Source: Enoplosus armatus
Lineage: Eukaryota; Chordata; Actinopteri; Centrarchiformes; Enoplosidae
Assembly (NCBI RefSeq): GCF_043641665.1
Contig: NC_092189.1
Span: forward strand, 19,387,333 to 19,451,332
Direction: 5' to 3'
Length of the DNA: 64,000 nt
Shown: one piece after another, positions 25,336 to 42,186 of the stretch
Position numbering within the stretch: position 1 is the first letter of the stretch
How the letters are laid out: each line of letters opens with the position of its first letter
Program-made: the position numbers and the translations under genes
The notes under the pieces: model-generated
The model's database searches: none
What the model was told of the DNA's origin: nothing
What the model saw: only the letters and a program-made list of their open reading frames with translations

Positions 25336-28058
25336 TGTACTATTCCTCCCTGCAATGTTTAAAACAGATCAGCTGAAAATCAGCAAAAATGATCCATTAT
25401 GGGTTGGACGCAGTTGGTGGTCGCAATGGAAACACATGTTCAAGACTCGGCATGGCTTGGCCTGATTAAAGCCAGACATTGCTGCATTCAAGCTAATGTA
25501 ATGTACCGTATGCATCCTATTTAATTCACTTAACATGCACATGTGGGAAAAAAACATTTCAACATTATACAGTATATCCTAAGATGTGCTTGTGGGTGCC
25601 GGCTTTGATCCCTGCACCAGCTAACATGCTCATAAACAGACATCTTATTAGAGTGTCCTTTGATTAGATGAGCAGTGAACCCAAGGCTACTCACTGTAAG
25701 TCAAACTTAATAGCAGCATTAGCTAAAAGCTAAGTGGAAAGTGACAAATTCATTTACTCAGCCCTCTGCTTAAACCCGAAGTTTGAGGTACTGGGACCTA
25801 ATTATTACAATTTTGTATGACTTTCTACTTATACCCACTTGGATCTTGGATTCACAATTTAACAATCTGAGTGGGAGTTTTTATTTTTAATAAACATAAT
25901 ATCATATGTGACATGTTTTTACTCAAGGGAAGGATCTGAATAATGCTGCTTACCTTTTGCAACCTTAAGAGAAGGAACACGTGTCACCTCTGTCAATTAC
26001 AGGTATCAGCTCCAATTAGCACTTCCACCCGTCAAGGCATCAGCGTAATCAAATCCACCCACCTCAGATGTCAGCAGTTACAACTAAAAGGTGCTAATCA
26101 GAGAGAGAAAGGAAAGTAGGTTTTCCATAAATCAATACTTACTGGCACTGCCAATAGATGATTGTGATCAGGCTGCATCATCGTCTTGTTTAAGACTTTG
26201 AAATGGCAGGCAGAAGCAAAGAAAAGATAGGCTAGTTCGAGAATGATGAAATAAGAACCACAAGATAATGGAATAATTAGTCAGAATGTTATAAAATTTG
26301 CATCTGTTTTTACATCTCCTTGAAGCAATAACTGAAATGTATGCTTGTACTGTATGAGCTATATTATCATGGAGGAAAATAATTGAATTATCCATCAGAA
26401 GATGTTATTACATTTTGAGGCAGTTAATTACATTAACATATTTTATCACACTTTGTACTCATCTAGAGGGATGTATAAATCCGACACATAATTGCTTTAC
26501 GTAACACACACACCCACACTTACAATAAATGGACAAATAATCTCACTGACCTGTACCAGGAGGACATCTGAAAACATCTGAGGCCTGAAGGATTTACTGT
26601 ACCTGTAGTAAGTTAATTTACTTTGTGTTACAGCTGAAAAGAGGAGAATAAAAATACCAGCAAATATAAATCCACCAGGCAAGGTTTACTACTCTTCAAA
26701 TACCCACACTATGCTGGATTGTTTTTACGGTTGGCCATTTGTTAATGAAATACCCAGTACCAATTCATCTTTACCCGTATAGAAACACAGAGGCGAAGAA
26801 AACAGGAGCTGTTATGTGCACATAAAAATGTATTTGTATCAAGTGTATTACTGACAAATGTCAAATAAATCAAAAGAAATAAAAACTTTAAGAGTCTGAG
26901 CTTGTTGCCATGACGTCTTAGCAAAGTTGTCTCTGCTTGCCACCACAACGCTGTCTGAATCCGACCGTCATGGACCTGAGTGCGGTTGAATCACATAACA
27001 AATGTAAAGGAGTATGTCTATAGTACACCTTCAAACCTCTTGACACAATCATGGACACTCTAAAACTCTCAATATCAAATTGAGTCAAAACAAATATGAC
27101 ATCAGTGGAGTTGCTTTGATGGTAAAGCCAAGCCGGCCGTGTTGAACCAAGGACACTAACACCTCAGTCAACCTTTTAGCTGAGGTTTTGGTCAGACATT
27201 TTGCATCTCTATTTGTTTACTTTTATGCTTGAAACACAGAAGTGCTTGTGCCATTGTGGCAGGGAGCTTATTAGACCACGTCAGCCATCTTGAGTGACAA
27301 AAAGCATTACAAGATTCAGTGTTCGATTACCTTCAGCTGTTCAACGGTGGTTTGAATTACCAACAGCGACACAACTGAAAAGGCTGCAAAGCCTTCAACA
27401 AAGGCTGCTGGTTGTTTTTGAGGTAAACCCTTAACCTAACAACCTCTAGAGACATTTCTGTGGATCGCTCTTCTAATTTCCTCTTAGTTGTATTTAGTGT
27501 GAAAATGTGCCTTGATTGATTGTGTCAATTAAACGGAAGCTGAGAGGGGGAACGGGAGGGGCCGTGTTACTATTGCTCTCAAGCAGGAGTCAATTGATGT
27601 CGTAGATTACTTAAAGCCCCTTTAAGTCCAACTGCAATTCGTATAGCCTAATAAAGGTGAAGACCACCAGGGACATAAATTACTGTAGCTACGGTGCCAA
27701 CAGAAATCCCTTTATATACCTTAAATAGTCAGACTGAGACAGCCCAGTATTGGCATACAGTTTTCATAAAGCTGCAATGTAAAGATAAGTCGTATAACTG
27801 GTGTGTCTCATGTATTCAGTAATTATCTTCTGCTTGTAGTAAATGCTATGCCAATCACTGAAATATCCAGCATCTTACTATATTTATATCAGCTGTAGAT
27901 TACCTAAAATAAATACTTTTCCAAATTAGGTTCCCAAAATTGTATTCTTGGATTATTGTATTATTAAAAACTCATGGCATGCCTTCATGATTTGGCAATC
28001 AAAAGAATCGGTTCATAGTTAAAACCTTGTTTTAAAAGAACACACTTCACTGTGCATG
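25336..28058. other. Intergenic stretch downstream of eif4e, nothing identified
   Basis: AT-rich sequence without recognisable exon or repeat family. Some of its right end could belong to a longer eif4e 3' UTR if the proximal polyadenylation signal at 28059 is not used. Confidence 0.45.
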
Positions 28059-29394
28059 TTTATTTACATCACTCCTTTGTACGTTTACTGCTCAGAAACA
28101 TGGGGCAGGGTGTTACATTCAAGGCACAGTTCAATTCTTCAAAACAATGCAATTTTTGCTTATGCCACACACAAAACAAAATCTGGAATGGAAATAATCA
28201 TACTATGTAAAACATCAAGGCAGTGGATCAACAAAACGTGTGACAAACGAACAAGTAAACTTTTTAACTGAACACTGTACCCTGTAATATGGCTTGTGCT
28301 TAAAAAAAAGATACCCAACGACGTCTATTTGGAAAATATCATCCTCATTAAAGACATACTGGGACACTAAATGCTGTTTTCATCGCTGACATCTTTCTGT
28401 GCTCTGAAACACAAACCATATAGATTTATATACAAGAGAAAAAGTATACCAACAGCTCAGGTATGAATGGTTAGCATTTATATTCTGCATTTGCTCAATT
28501 GATAAATCTGAGGTACCACTAACTGTTCCTGGTCCATTTTGGTGGGAAATTTGTGGTTTACTCTTGAGTGGCAAAAAAAGTCAACTTCAAAAGATTTGCA
28601 CTCATCACGAAGCACCATAAGTATCTTTAAATATATTTTTTCTGCTCTTCAAAATGGTGAACATCTCGCTTTTAACTCATGTATTGCACAAGCTGCCTCA
28701 CAAGAAACTAAACAGTGCAAACTAAGACCTCCTACTTTGCAACATTGGCAACAAAGTGACTTTTAAATAATTTATCAAACTGAGAAACAAAAACTGCACA
28801 AAGATGTCAAAACATTATCTGACTCCGAATATAAAAGTTTCTATCGACTTGTTAGTTCTGCTCACTTTCAGAAGATGTGGGTTAAATCACAATGTACGGT
28901 TAAAAATTCCACCATGTACTAAATGTGCAATAAACCCTTACATTTATAGTGTAAACTGACCGAGTGGCATGTGCAGCACTAACAAAAAGCTACAGTTTAT
29001 ACCAAAGTAGAAATATTACCTTGTTTTTTGCCTTTAATGTTAAGTACTTTAAGAAAAACAATTATTGATATACACTAAGGGCTGGATAAATTAAATAAAT
29101 TCTCCACAAATATGCAGCTGCATTTGAAAATGAAATCAGGGCATCAAAAATATTTTACTCATCTTCAGCCCACCACCACAAAAACAATGAGGTTCTCAAA
29201 CAATAGTGCTACATTTTAACTTTAACAAAAGCTTTAGTAAAGTGGCAACGTACAGGCAAACAAAAAAGGAATCTTTATCTCCACTTCAAATGTTTGTTAG
29301 TGGATCAACATGTCAGTGACATTCAAGGAAAAATTACAGAAAATCTACGCTGGCAACAGAAGAAAACATGGCTGATGATTCTGGTTAAGGGTCT
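28059..29394 (-). other. Probable eif4e 3' untranslated region
   Basis: This follows the eif4e stop codon on the minus strand. It contains no further coding exon and is AT-rich. The best AATAAA on the minus strand that I noted lies at 28059-28064, which would give a 3' UTR of about 1.3 kb. Other near-consensus signals exist, so the end is a guess. Confidence 0.4.
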
Positions 29395-32300
29395 TCAGGC
29401 AACAAACTTGTTCTTGGTTGTGGAGCCGCTCTTTGTGGCCGTGTCTGCATGCGACTGGTATCCGATGATCACTTTTGGCGGAACACCTAATCTCTCTTTA
29501 TACACTCTCCTAGAAAGGTGAAAAGAACAAACGTGCATATTAGCAAATACATACAGCCAAACATTTCTAACCTTCATATGTAGCAATAAATAACACATGA
29601 AAGTCAATATAAACACCGGTCTATAACATACAGAATATTCGCCAATGTTATCTCTATTACTGTATCCTGCTGTAGCTAATTAGATATCTTTAATATACTT
29701 TGCTTGTCTGAAAAACTGAAACATGTTACTGGGATTTTCTGTCCAGCTATTAGACTAAATGGATATCTACCACTGTACTAGTGAGTCAAAAAAAAGTATT
29801 ATCTCAACTATCGGAGGTAAAATCTAAGATTTGTCATCAAAAATTGTGGCATCTTTGTCACCCTATGTGTGTGATGGCCTCTTTGTTTTCGTAGTCTGTG
29901 GTCCATATTGCTATTTTATCTCCTTTGGCTCGGACGTTAATGACAGCTCCACACACATCGTCGCTGTGGTCATCAAAAGCTTCACCCACAAGACACAAGA
30001 GCTGCAGGAAAAACAGACATTATTTCCAAATGCCTTGTTATTGGGGAGCAGTTCCATTTCAATGGCAGTTATGAGCTGATGGGCCCTTTTCAAAGCATAC
30101 ATTTTGACTTGTCAGAGTAGGAAAAGCACAGGGGTTACTAATAACATTAATGATGGCTCTTTTCTATTTAAGTGTCCCAGTAAGTCATTACAGTGAGCCA
30201 GCATGCACAATACCAGGACCCTGAACCCAAAGCAGCTAAATAGAATTCAGCCACTATTAAATCATTTACACCTGTGCTTTTCCTGCTGTGCAGTGACAAA
30301 ATGTCCTCCGTGAAAAAGACCTACAGATAAGAATAATAATGGTATAGTTAAAGTGACAGGACTGAACATACCGTCTCCAACCAGAACCGATCCAGGTCTG
30401 CTCTACGCTGCTGCTTGGACAGAGTTATCAGCCAGCGGCCACCTCGTCGATTACGTTCATCCTCCCACATGGGCTCAATCCCATCCTGTATCCAAATAAA
30501 AGGTCAAAGCTCACAACTATTCCAACATATTTATAATGAACGAAGATTTTAATTTGTCAGTTTTCCTTTAGGTCCAGATAGGAGCCAACAGCGCACCTAG
30601 CATCACCACTAATTATGTAGTACTGAAAGCAGTTAAATTCTTAAAATGTCATTAAAAAAAAGAATAAAACGTTAAATATGCTTTTAAGGAAGGTAGTACT
30701 TTTAAGGTTTGTCAACTGGATTCTCTAAAGGCATGAGATTTGTGCTACAAAGTTTACATGTAGGGAGAAAAAAAAGTCTGTTGAGGAGGTGCAACCATCA
30801 ATTGCTGATGTGTGCTACATGCTAAAATCACAGGAAGCAGCAACAGCATAGTGCTCTGTTAATTTGGGCATTGTGAATAAGGGTGCCTGTACTCTCAGGA
30901 TATGTTCCCACCTAACTTGTTCGGTAGGGTTTAAACACTTTGTGGTACATTTATGAGTAAGGCTGCCAATAAAACTCAGCTGTGGGCCAAACAACCACAC
31001 TGATACTTCCGGGGTAACTTTGGCCAGTTTGTGATGACAATAGTGTCGTCAGAATGACACAGACCCTGAAGAAGGCAATGTGAACCAAATGATGATTGTT
31101 GAAAATGAAAAAAATCAAAAATCAAAAGACTACATCGAGTTATGAGTGTGCAGCTCTCTCCGCCTTTCTTTGTTGTCTACCTGCGAGCCAGCGCCTCACT
31201 ACAATAGGCGTGTTTTTGTTCAGTTCTTCAAGAATGCAACAGAACAGCCTGGACATGACACTTGTATGAATTCAAAAGCTGAACTAAACACGATTCATCT
31301 GCTCATCATGGCAGCTATCAAGAAACATCCCTTATCTAGTTAGATATCCATTTGGTTTACCATGTCAGCATGTAAATGCAAGGATTTTCCTACACTGTAC
31401 TGTGACAATTTCTCAATGGAGTAAATCCTCAGTAGCAACCACCCTCATCTAACAGCAATCATTTCTCCCAACCATATTACAGTACGAAATGCCAGCTTTC
31501 CATTCTCTGTTCCTAACTTTCCAACATTTACAAAGACAGATGAGATCCAGTTTCAGTCTTGACTAATGCTCATAACCAACTCTTTTTTTCATAAACTCTT
31601 TGTGGCCACCAAAGAAGATAAAGTGAAGTGCAGCAAAGTGCAGCCTGGCTTGCTGCTAGTAACTGGATTAAACTGTGTTTTGATTCCCTCCACCCAACAG
31701 GTACATGCATCACTGATGATGGAGGGTCAAGTCAGCAAAACTAAAATGAATGAATTCCCTTATTACACCAGGCCATGTGACTTCATGTTTAATACTCTTG
31801 GTTCCTTTGTAAAAGATAGTGTCTGATCTAAATGGTCCAGAATTACAACGCAACTGAACAAAATTTGTTTTTATTGTTTTGGTTCTGAAGTGCACCTCAA
31901 CTACAGCCCTGAGCACAAACTGACACTGTATCTCTGCCCAGTCTCCCTGAATTCACATGAGCAGAAGGTAAGACAATTCACATTTTTTAAGTGGGTTTAT
32001 TGTACAATGTCGAAAGACAGTGATTACAGAACTCTTACCTTAAACAGCGAGTAGTCACAGCCAGACATCAAGTTACTTGATAGCTGAATGTGATTGTATA
32101 ATCTGGGAAGGAAGGGAGATATTTTTTGTTCGACAACATACAACAGAAATCCTTTTAGCAGCCTGGCTGAAAACATGGCGCAATATGAATTGTAACTTCA
32201 CGCATCACCAACAACTGACAGCCTTGTGTTGGTGATAACAGCACAGAGACCATTGATCAAATGTATCCTGTTTCACAGTATGTAAACTGCCACAGATGTT

Positions 32301-33803
32301 AAAGCCCAACAAAGCACAAACTAAATTTGAATTAATTCAATTTCTTTTTAATTTTATGATGAATAGTTCAGATTATTTTTCCTACAGCTTTTAATGCAGT
32401 CATGCATATAGCAATAATTTACTTACGCCCAGAAGTCTTCCACGGTGTCAAATTTGGAGATGAGACGAAGGTTGGCTTGCCATGTTTTGCTTTTGTCATT
32501 CTTGAAAAACCAAAGAGCCCACCTGAAAATCAAAGAACAGTTACTATAGACAAACTGTATGCTGTTCCTCATTTGTCATGCTGCTCATTTACAACTTGTT
32601 TCGCTGGAAGAGATGCACAAATTAAAAAAAAAAAAAACTATAACCCAATACCGGATATACCTGCTCAAATCTTAGCCACTTTTAAGTATCTTAATGAATT
32701 AGAGATAAAGCCGAAATAAATTCTTCAATGTCTCCATCCTTTTACATTCTAAACTGTATTGATGCGCTGCAATGCAATTATAACTTGTTGACTCTATTGG
32801 GAGAGAAAAGGAATAGAGGGGAATAGAGCTGTCTTACTTGTTTTGTAATGGATGCTTGATGTATGCTTCAGGACTCACAACCTTTTGAATGGTTGTTTCG
32901 CATTTTTCCTTTTCAGGATTTGCAGGAACTGAAGTTGACACCTAGGAAACAGCAAATAAAAAAAAGTAAAAGTACAAAAGAAACTACATTATGTTTCTCG
33001 TGTGCCATCTGGGATGACACCTACTGGCATTGTTATGCTAATTAGCTAACTTGTCTTTAGTTTTATTGTCATATAAAAGTATTGTCATTGTTGATCCAGG
33101 ACACATTTATTTTTATTGTTTACAGACTGTCTGTTGTTTTACTTGTTGCATTTCTTTTTTGTATAATTGATCCTGGACGTGACTTGAAGTGACGTCTCCA
33201 CAACGGTAGCGTTTTAGATTGCGTTATGAGCAACCAACCTCTATGACTCTAATTTAGCAAAAAGTTAAATCTTATTCTCAGTACTAACTTTTAGCTAATG
33301 CTAGCTGTCTGTACGTGTAGGTGGAAGCACATCACACGGTTGACACGGTAACGTTAACGACGCGTGCGTCCCCTCATTCGTCCGAGCGTCAGAGTTCGTC
33401 TCGGGGTACCGACTGAGTGTCCACTCGGTCAACACTGCGTTTCAACCGGGTGTCACTCCCTCCCGTTGACTACATTTCCGCAGCAGTCACTCTGATTAAT
33501 ACAAACGCACTTACGCACGTTAACGTTTGGGATAAACTTAACTAAAAGCGACTAACGTCAGTGTTAACGTAAATAAACGTCAAGAGTGCTGCTAACGTAA
33601 CTTAACGTTTATGTTGTTTGGCTAGCGAGTTATCAGCTATGTCAAGCAGGAAGTTTAACGAATTAGAGGCTCAAAACCGTCGTTGTCTTTTATCATTGGT
33701 GAATTAACCCGGGATAAAAGCGTAGCTTGTTGAGTTGAAGCCCAAGCTGAGTGACTTAGCTACCCGTGCGTTGCAGCTCACTCACCACCAGAGCGGTCGC
33801 CAT
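29395..33803 (-). CDS. eif4e: Eukaryotic translation initiation factor 4E (7 coding exons, 216 aa)
   Basis: Encodes the cytoplasmic mRNA cap-binding subunit of eIF4F, which bridges capped mRNA to eIF4G and is inhibited by 4E-BPs. Coding exons on the minus strand, in order: 33786-33803, 32838-32941, 32427-32522, 32039-32102, 30372-30485, 29862-30001, 29395-29509. All have GT-AG borders and compatible phases, and 216 codons result (human 217). The start MATALVV matches the family's MAT opening. Cap-stacking Trp55 and Trp101, Glu102, phosphate-contacting Arg156 and Lys161, Trp165, and the eIF4G/4E-BP-contacting Trp72 are all present, as is the C-terminal Ser208 equivalent to the MNK-phosphorylated Ser209. 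The N-terminal 35 residues are divergent, as usual. Teleosts carry several eif4e paralogues; the LSKQQRRADLDRF and VPPKVIIGYQ segments suggest the canonical eif4ea type, but this is from memory. The intron at 30486-32038 carries a possible repeat tail. Confidence 0.97.
31061..31185 (+). mobile_element. Possible retroelement/SINE tail inside an eif4e intron
   Basis: The stretch CCTGAAGAAGGCAATGTGAA followed by A-rich sequence, then TGAGTGTGCAGCTCTCTCC and TTGTCTACCTGCGAGCCAGC resembles the 3' ends of dispersed fish repeats carrying a CTGAAGAAGGC...GAAAC signature. This is recognised by resemblance only and no target duplication could be defined. Confidence 0.4.
33347..33660. promoter_or_regulatory. 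CpG-rich start of eif4e intron 1 with TAACG cluster
   Basis: This part of intron 1, close to the promoter, is rich in CpG compared with the flanks and contains about eight TAACG words, several overlapping as AACGTT palindromes, in some 310 bp. CpG density is expected near a housekeeping promoter. The word clustering is noted because TAACG resembles part of a MYB site; binding is not shown. Confidence 0.45.
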
Positions 33804-33900
33804 CTTCTGGAAGTCACATTCAGTATTTTGGCGTGTGTTAAAATAGCTGATTGGGCCATCTGGTACTCTACATAACGCATGCGCAAGAAGATGGACAAAA
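33804..33900 (-). promoter_or_regulatory. eif4e proximal promoter
   Basis: Just upstream of the start codon on the minus strand there is an inverted CCAAT box (ATTGG at 33850-33854) and a palindromic NRF1-type site (ACGCATGCGCA at 33875-33885), a combination usual for TATA-less housekeeping promoters. No TATA box is evident. The transcription start probably lies between about 33805 and 33850. Confidence 0.6.
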
Positions 33901-35239
33901 AGAACATGTTGATCCAGGGTTTGGGAACAATGTCATCTTCTTGTAATTACTGAGAATATGCATCATCGGTTGATTCTCAAAATTTCTACATCATATAAGG
34001 CAAGAGATAAAAATGCTATGTATACAGAACAATAAAATTGAGTGAATTTGTAAGGATGAGGTGGTCAGACAGGGGTGAGAAATATGGACTTTTTGCAGTC
34101 TAACTTAATCATCCAAGTTTTTTTAACTATATTGCTAATGGCGTTGTCAATGTGTTACTGTCAACATAAAAGTCAATGCATAACATGTTGTCTGGATGGC
34201 AGGTTGACCCAGCGAGCCATGGTGATTCCAGCAATGCCAGGGGATCAGGCTTATATATATATATATACATATAATATATATATTAATCAAAATCAGTCTA
34301 AAAGGTCATCACAGGAAACATGAAACAAGGACATCCCCTCAAACAGCCATGTCACTTTTTTTAAATTGTAAAACCTAATAAGCACAAAAATGAGACGATA
34401 AAGATTAAAAAGTCCACCACATGCCATACAACCTGTGGCAGTATATCGGGTCAAACTACATTAATATTTTGTGTAACTGCTTGTCTTGGATTGCACATAT
34501 ACTATGTCATCTGTATGCAGGAGACTAGTGAGGAGTGCAGGCAGCATTAAGAAATATTTACAAATGGGAACTTGATGATTACTGTACTGCACTTCAGGGT
34601 AATATGGTGAAAACATACAGTAAACCCATGGGTCATTCTCAGTCTGTTACCATCCCTGTTGAAGTATGTTATGGGCTTAGTATATTGTACCAATAAATAT
34701 TACACATATATTCTACAATGAGCAGGCTCAGCAGAAACGTGCACTGATAAACCATATTCCTCTGGGTGATAAACAGCCATGAAGTTAACACATGACCAGC
34801 AACTACTTCAGACTGTGTGGTTTCAATTACCTTCTACTCAGGATGAAGCCTGTGATCTTTTCAGGCTGTAGTATGCTCTCCCAGTCTATTACAATAAGTC
34901 AATGTCTGGCAAGGGTTTTCTGGGTAAATTGTGTCACATGAGTTTTAAGTACGTGAACGTGATACTGTATAATTGACTGTTCTTAATAGGAGCAGCAGCC
35001 AAACACCTTTATGTATACATGTGATGAGCAAAAAAAGGAAAATCAGTGAATAAATGCATTTGAAGAATTGTTTAATGACATTGTTTTTGTTTCAAACAGG
35101 TATTCTGCTGTTAAAACGTATGTTCTAATACTGAAAATTATATAATCAAAACAAGTGCAGAGAAATACATTAAGTGCTGCAACTATGGAAGGAGATTGTT
35201 TAAAGGCCGGATGTGAAGGATGTCAATGTTTTAGGCACT
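33901..35239. other. eif4e-adh5 intergenic region and adh5 3' UTR
   Basis: No coding exon. An AT dinucleotide microsatellite lies at about 34254-34283. A minus-strand ATTAAA at 35071-35076, some 165 bp past the adh5 stop codon, is a reasonable adh5 polyadenylation signal. The rest is unremarkable AT-rich sequence. Confidence 0.5.
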
Positions 35240-38895
<3,656 letters not shown>

Positions 38896-39010
38896 GTTCG
38901 TTCCTTCAGCACGAGACGACGGGGCGGTGCGCGGCCGTAAAGGAGTTAACGGCCGGACCAATCAGAAGGGAGAACGCGCAGGGTACGCGCATGCCCAGCG
39001 GAGGAAAACA
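38896..39010 (-). promoter_or_regulatory. adh5 proximal promoter
   Basis: GC-rich sequence upstream of the adh5 start contains a GC box (GGGGCGG at 38921-38927), a CCAAT word on the plus strand (38958-38962, reading ATTGG relative to the gene) and a near NRF1-type word (GCGCATGCCC at 38987-38996). No TATA box is seen. This fits the widely expressed nature of ADH5. Confidence 0.55.
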
Positions 39011-40326
39011 AAATCTTAATTCATTTTCATGCGAGGGGCAAATGTGTTCAAATTATTTAAAGTGAAAGTACATAGTTTGCCAAAATGAACAACACCTGAG
39101 CCAACTGCGTCCACTGATGAGGACCGTGAGATGCGTTTGAGAGCTCCGAAAAAAGCTAAGTGGAACTCAAACACAACAAAATGTTTTTGGTCTTTATTTC
39201 TGAATATACTGAATGTGGGATGGTGATGGTAATGATCTGTATAAAGTCAAATTAGCATATTTATATCATAATGCAGACATTACAATAATTAATGAATATT
39301 TAATGAACAATATTGTATTGTTGTGTTTCACAAAGAAGATCAATCATTATATAAAAATATATCTATTCCATCTCCATCATTGAAATTTCCAGAAACCATG
39401 ACTGACCACAACTCAACAGTCTAACCTCTGGAGACAAGATGTCTTACTTCACTGAAAAGTCCATCAGTACGTATGTGCACTGTAACTTTCAAGTTTCCAC
39501 GTCACACCTTTGCATGGGGGACCATGATTGGCTTCCAAACTTTATGTCACAAAATCATGCTCTTACGTCCACGGCTTAAACTGAGATTTAAGGTGAAACT
39601 TTACCCCTTGAGTAGATGAGTGTGAAACCTTCCAGTCTCATACATACAGTATTCTGCACCATCAAGTTCAAACCTCAAAGTGAAGTAACAATAAGCAAAA
39701 TACATGTTTGAGTGGAGAGGGACTTAAGAATATTCTCTAGCTACATTTGGACACTTGTATAAAATGTTTGTTTCTACGAAGACTTGTACATTAAAAACAA
39801 AAAGACACAGTTACAAAGCACCTTTTAATCAAGGCCTTTAACAAAAATGTGACAATATTCTGCTTAAGATTTTACAAATTATGGGTATTAAAATGCTTTT
39901 CAACCAACAGCATATAAAGTCTGATTTCCCATATCTGAGAAAATTAATACATTGAAGTTTGTGAATGTTTCTCTTGAAATCTTAAAGTACAAACACGGTC
40001 AACATTTTAACACAATCAGCACAGGATAATGACATGTCTGTTCACAAAGAGAACCAGTAATCCTCCCAAACAGTCTGAAAAGGTCCTCGCTATGTTAAAC
40101 ACAAGCATCCATATGAACCTTTTAAATAAAAATCCTGAAGATCCGTCACGTATTCAAAATTGGTAGAAAAACAAAACAAAAAGAGAAAATCCACTCAAGT
40201 TCTACAAATAAAGGCAATGTCCATATTCTGAGTCCATCATGCCAGGCGCTGGCATACGATGCAGCCTTTTTGCGTAAATAGCAGAAGACTAGGATGAGGC
40301 CATCACACCAGACCATCGCTGTCAGA
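39011..40326 (-). other. adh5-gar1 spacer including probable gar1 3' UTR
   Basis: No coding exon. This AT-rich stretch lies downstream of gar1 on its strand. Candidate minus-strand polyadenylation words are ATTAAA near 39826 and AATAAA near 39193. Which one is used cannot be told from sequence. Confidence 0.45.
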
Positions 40327-41850
40327 TTATCTCCCACCTACAAGTAAACGACAACAAAAATTTATAAATGACCTTCACACGAGAAACACAACAACATTTT
40401 TTTATATAACACGGAAAATGGGCTAACCTCTGAATCCCCGTCCTCCACCGCTGCCACCTCTTCCCCTGAAGCCTCCTCCACCGCGTCCACCTCCAAATCC
40501 TCCTCCACGGCCACCTCCACCGCGGCCGCCTCCAAATCCGCCACCGCGGCCCCCTCCGCCCCTGCCACCTCGAAAGCCACCTGAAACAAAAACAAAGCAG
40601 AATTCGTCAAACCACTCTTACAAACTGTGCTCTACATAGGCAGAAAATAACCACTAAGTCTTAATTTCCCCTTTAAATCCACAGAAACAAAGACTGACGG
40701 ATAAACTTAGTGCCAAAGTGGAAAAACACTACACATTCATCAACAATAGGAGACAAAATTCATTAAAATGAGAGAAAGTTGGGATGCCTCACCTCCACGA
40801 CCACCACCTCTTCCTCCACCTCGCCCTCCTCTTGGCGGACCCTTCTCTCCTGGCGGCCTGGGGAGGAATCTCTGCAGCGGGAGGAGTTTCATTGGATCTA
40901 TATAAAACTAAAAGGGAGACGGTGCAAATTACATACAGTGTAGTACGCAGAGGCACTGAAAAGCTTATAAGTATGCAAAAGTACAACTTTAAAATGTTAA
41001 ATGACATCAAATAATACCTTCTGTAGTTTCTTAAATGAAGACGCCTTCATGTTGTCAGAAAGTTTGACTGAAAAATACTGCAAGGATAAGTTAAGGAATG
41101 AACAGGAGCTTGAGCAGTGACACTGATATTTAATTCGCAGCAGTTGAGCTTTATTTATTTTTCCACCACAGGTTGTTTCAGAGGTCCAGCGACTGAAAGG
41201 ATACAAAGTCCCGGAGCTGGCCGAAAATCTCATCCACCTTCCCGATCTGCTCCTTGTTTTCCAAATACACTGGGGCGTTGAAGTAGGGAACCTTGTTTTC
41301 CTCTGTTGTGCACTTACACACTATGTCATCTTCACATGGATGCACAAACTCTCCCAGCGCTGCAGAGTGGAAACACAATGAACCACAGTTAGCATAAAAG
41401 GAGATCCCAGTTGAATTTGTGACGCATTAGAAAAAACACAAACACCAAACATGAAAGCTACTTAAAAGCTGCTCTCCCTACGGATTGCATTAATGCCCCA
41501 CTCTGCCCCATCATATAAAACAACTTAGTAAAGCTGTCACTTTATTACTCGAGCCTTAACCTTATGTAGGGTGATCAAATCAGCTTCTGTAACATCTTTT
41601 CAACATTGCTGGTTTGTGATGCGATGATCTTACCGACAACATATTCTGGAGGACCGTAGTCTTGTCTATTAAAACCACCTCTGCCACCACCCCGTCCAAA
41701 TCCTCCACCACCTCTGCCTCCTCCTCCTCTGCCACCTCCGTATCCTCCGCCTCCTCCATATCCTCCACCTCCTCCATATCCTCCGCCACCACCTCGGTTA
41801 AATCCTCCACCTCTTCCACCACCTCGTCCACCTCCTCCTCTGAAAGACAT
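40327..41850 (-). CDS. gar1: H/ACA ribonucleoprotein complex subunit 1 (GAR1), 5 or 6 coding exons, about 234-236 aa
   Basis: Nucleolar and Cajal-body protein that joins dyskerin, NOP10 and NHP2 on H/ACA RNAs guiding pseudouridylation of rRNA and snRNA, and on telomerase RNA. Minus-strand coding exons: 41634-41850, 41205-41359, 41018-41077, 40793-40907, 40428-40580, and probably 40327-40337. The N-terminal Gly/Arg-rich tail (residues 1-60, with three YGGGGG units) precedes the conserved core [13 protein letters not shown]...[12 protein letters not shown]...[29 protein letters not shown] and [21 protein letters not shown] second Gly/Arg/Phe-rich tail of about 70 residues ends the protein. The end is uncertain: reading through the fifth exon gives GFRG and a stop at 40423-40425, while splicing from a weak GTTAGC donor to 40337 gives a tail ending GFRGGR. 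The 5' UTR seems interrupted by an intron (donor after 42186, acceptor before 41863). Confidence 0.95.
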
Positions 41851-42186
41851 TTTTCTTCAAATCCTGTGAGAATCACAAACAAAAGATAAAATAAGTCAGA
41901 ACAAAACCATTACAACAAAAAACACTTGTATTCACGGCTAGAGTTATTGACGTTACTAAACAGCTAAACACTGCGGAGTGAATTCATTGCATCCAACGTG
42001 CTAACACCGTGGACTCAGCAGCACTACACAACTTCTAGCTAACATGCTAGCTCAATTCAGTCATTCAAACTACAAAATTCAGCCGTATTTTCTAACATAA
42101 TCCAATACGTTATGTATTCCCTTCAAAATACAAACCTTAAAAAGTCTGCAACTCTATCTACACACAGTTAAAGCAAATTACTCACA

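Noticed and set aside
1..28058. Search for the start of tspan5, which neighbours EIF4E in human
   Set aside because: No exon encoding the tetraspanin N-terminus was recognised on either strand; it may lie outside the window.
32402..32719. 105-aa plus-strand frame
   Set aside because: It is antisense to an eif4e coding exon that is fully accounted for on the minus strand.
40581..40792. Possible C/D snoRNA in a gar1 intron (minus-strand TTGATGAAT)
   Set aside because: No properly spaced D box or terminal stem could be found.
41580..41889. Glu/Val-rich minus frame and Ser/Thr-rich plus frame over the first gar1 exon
   Set aside because: Both are alternative-frame shadows of the Gly/Arg-rich repeat of gar1, and the gar1 frame is fixed by the conserved core downstream.
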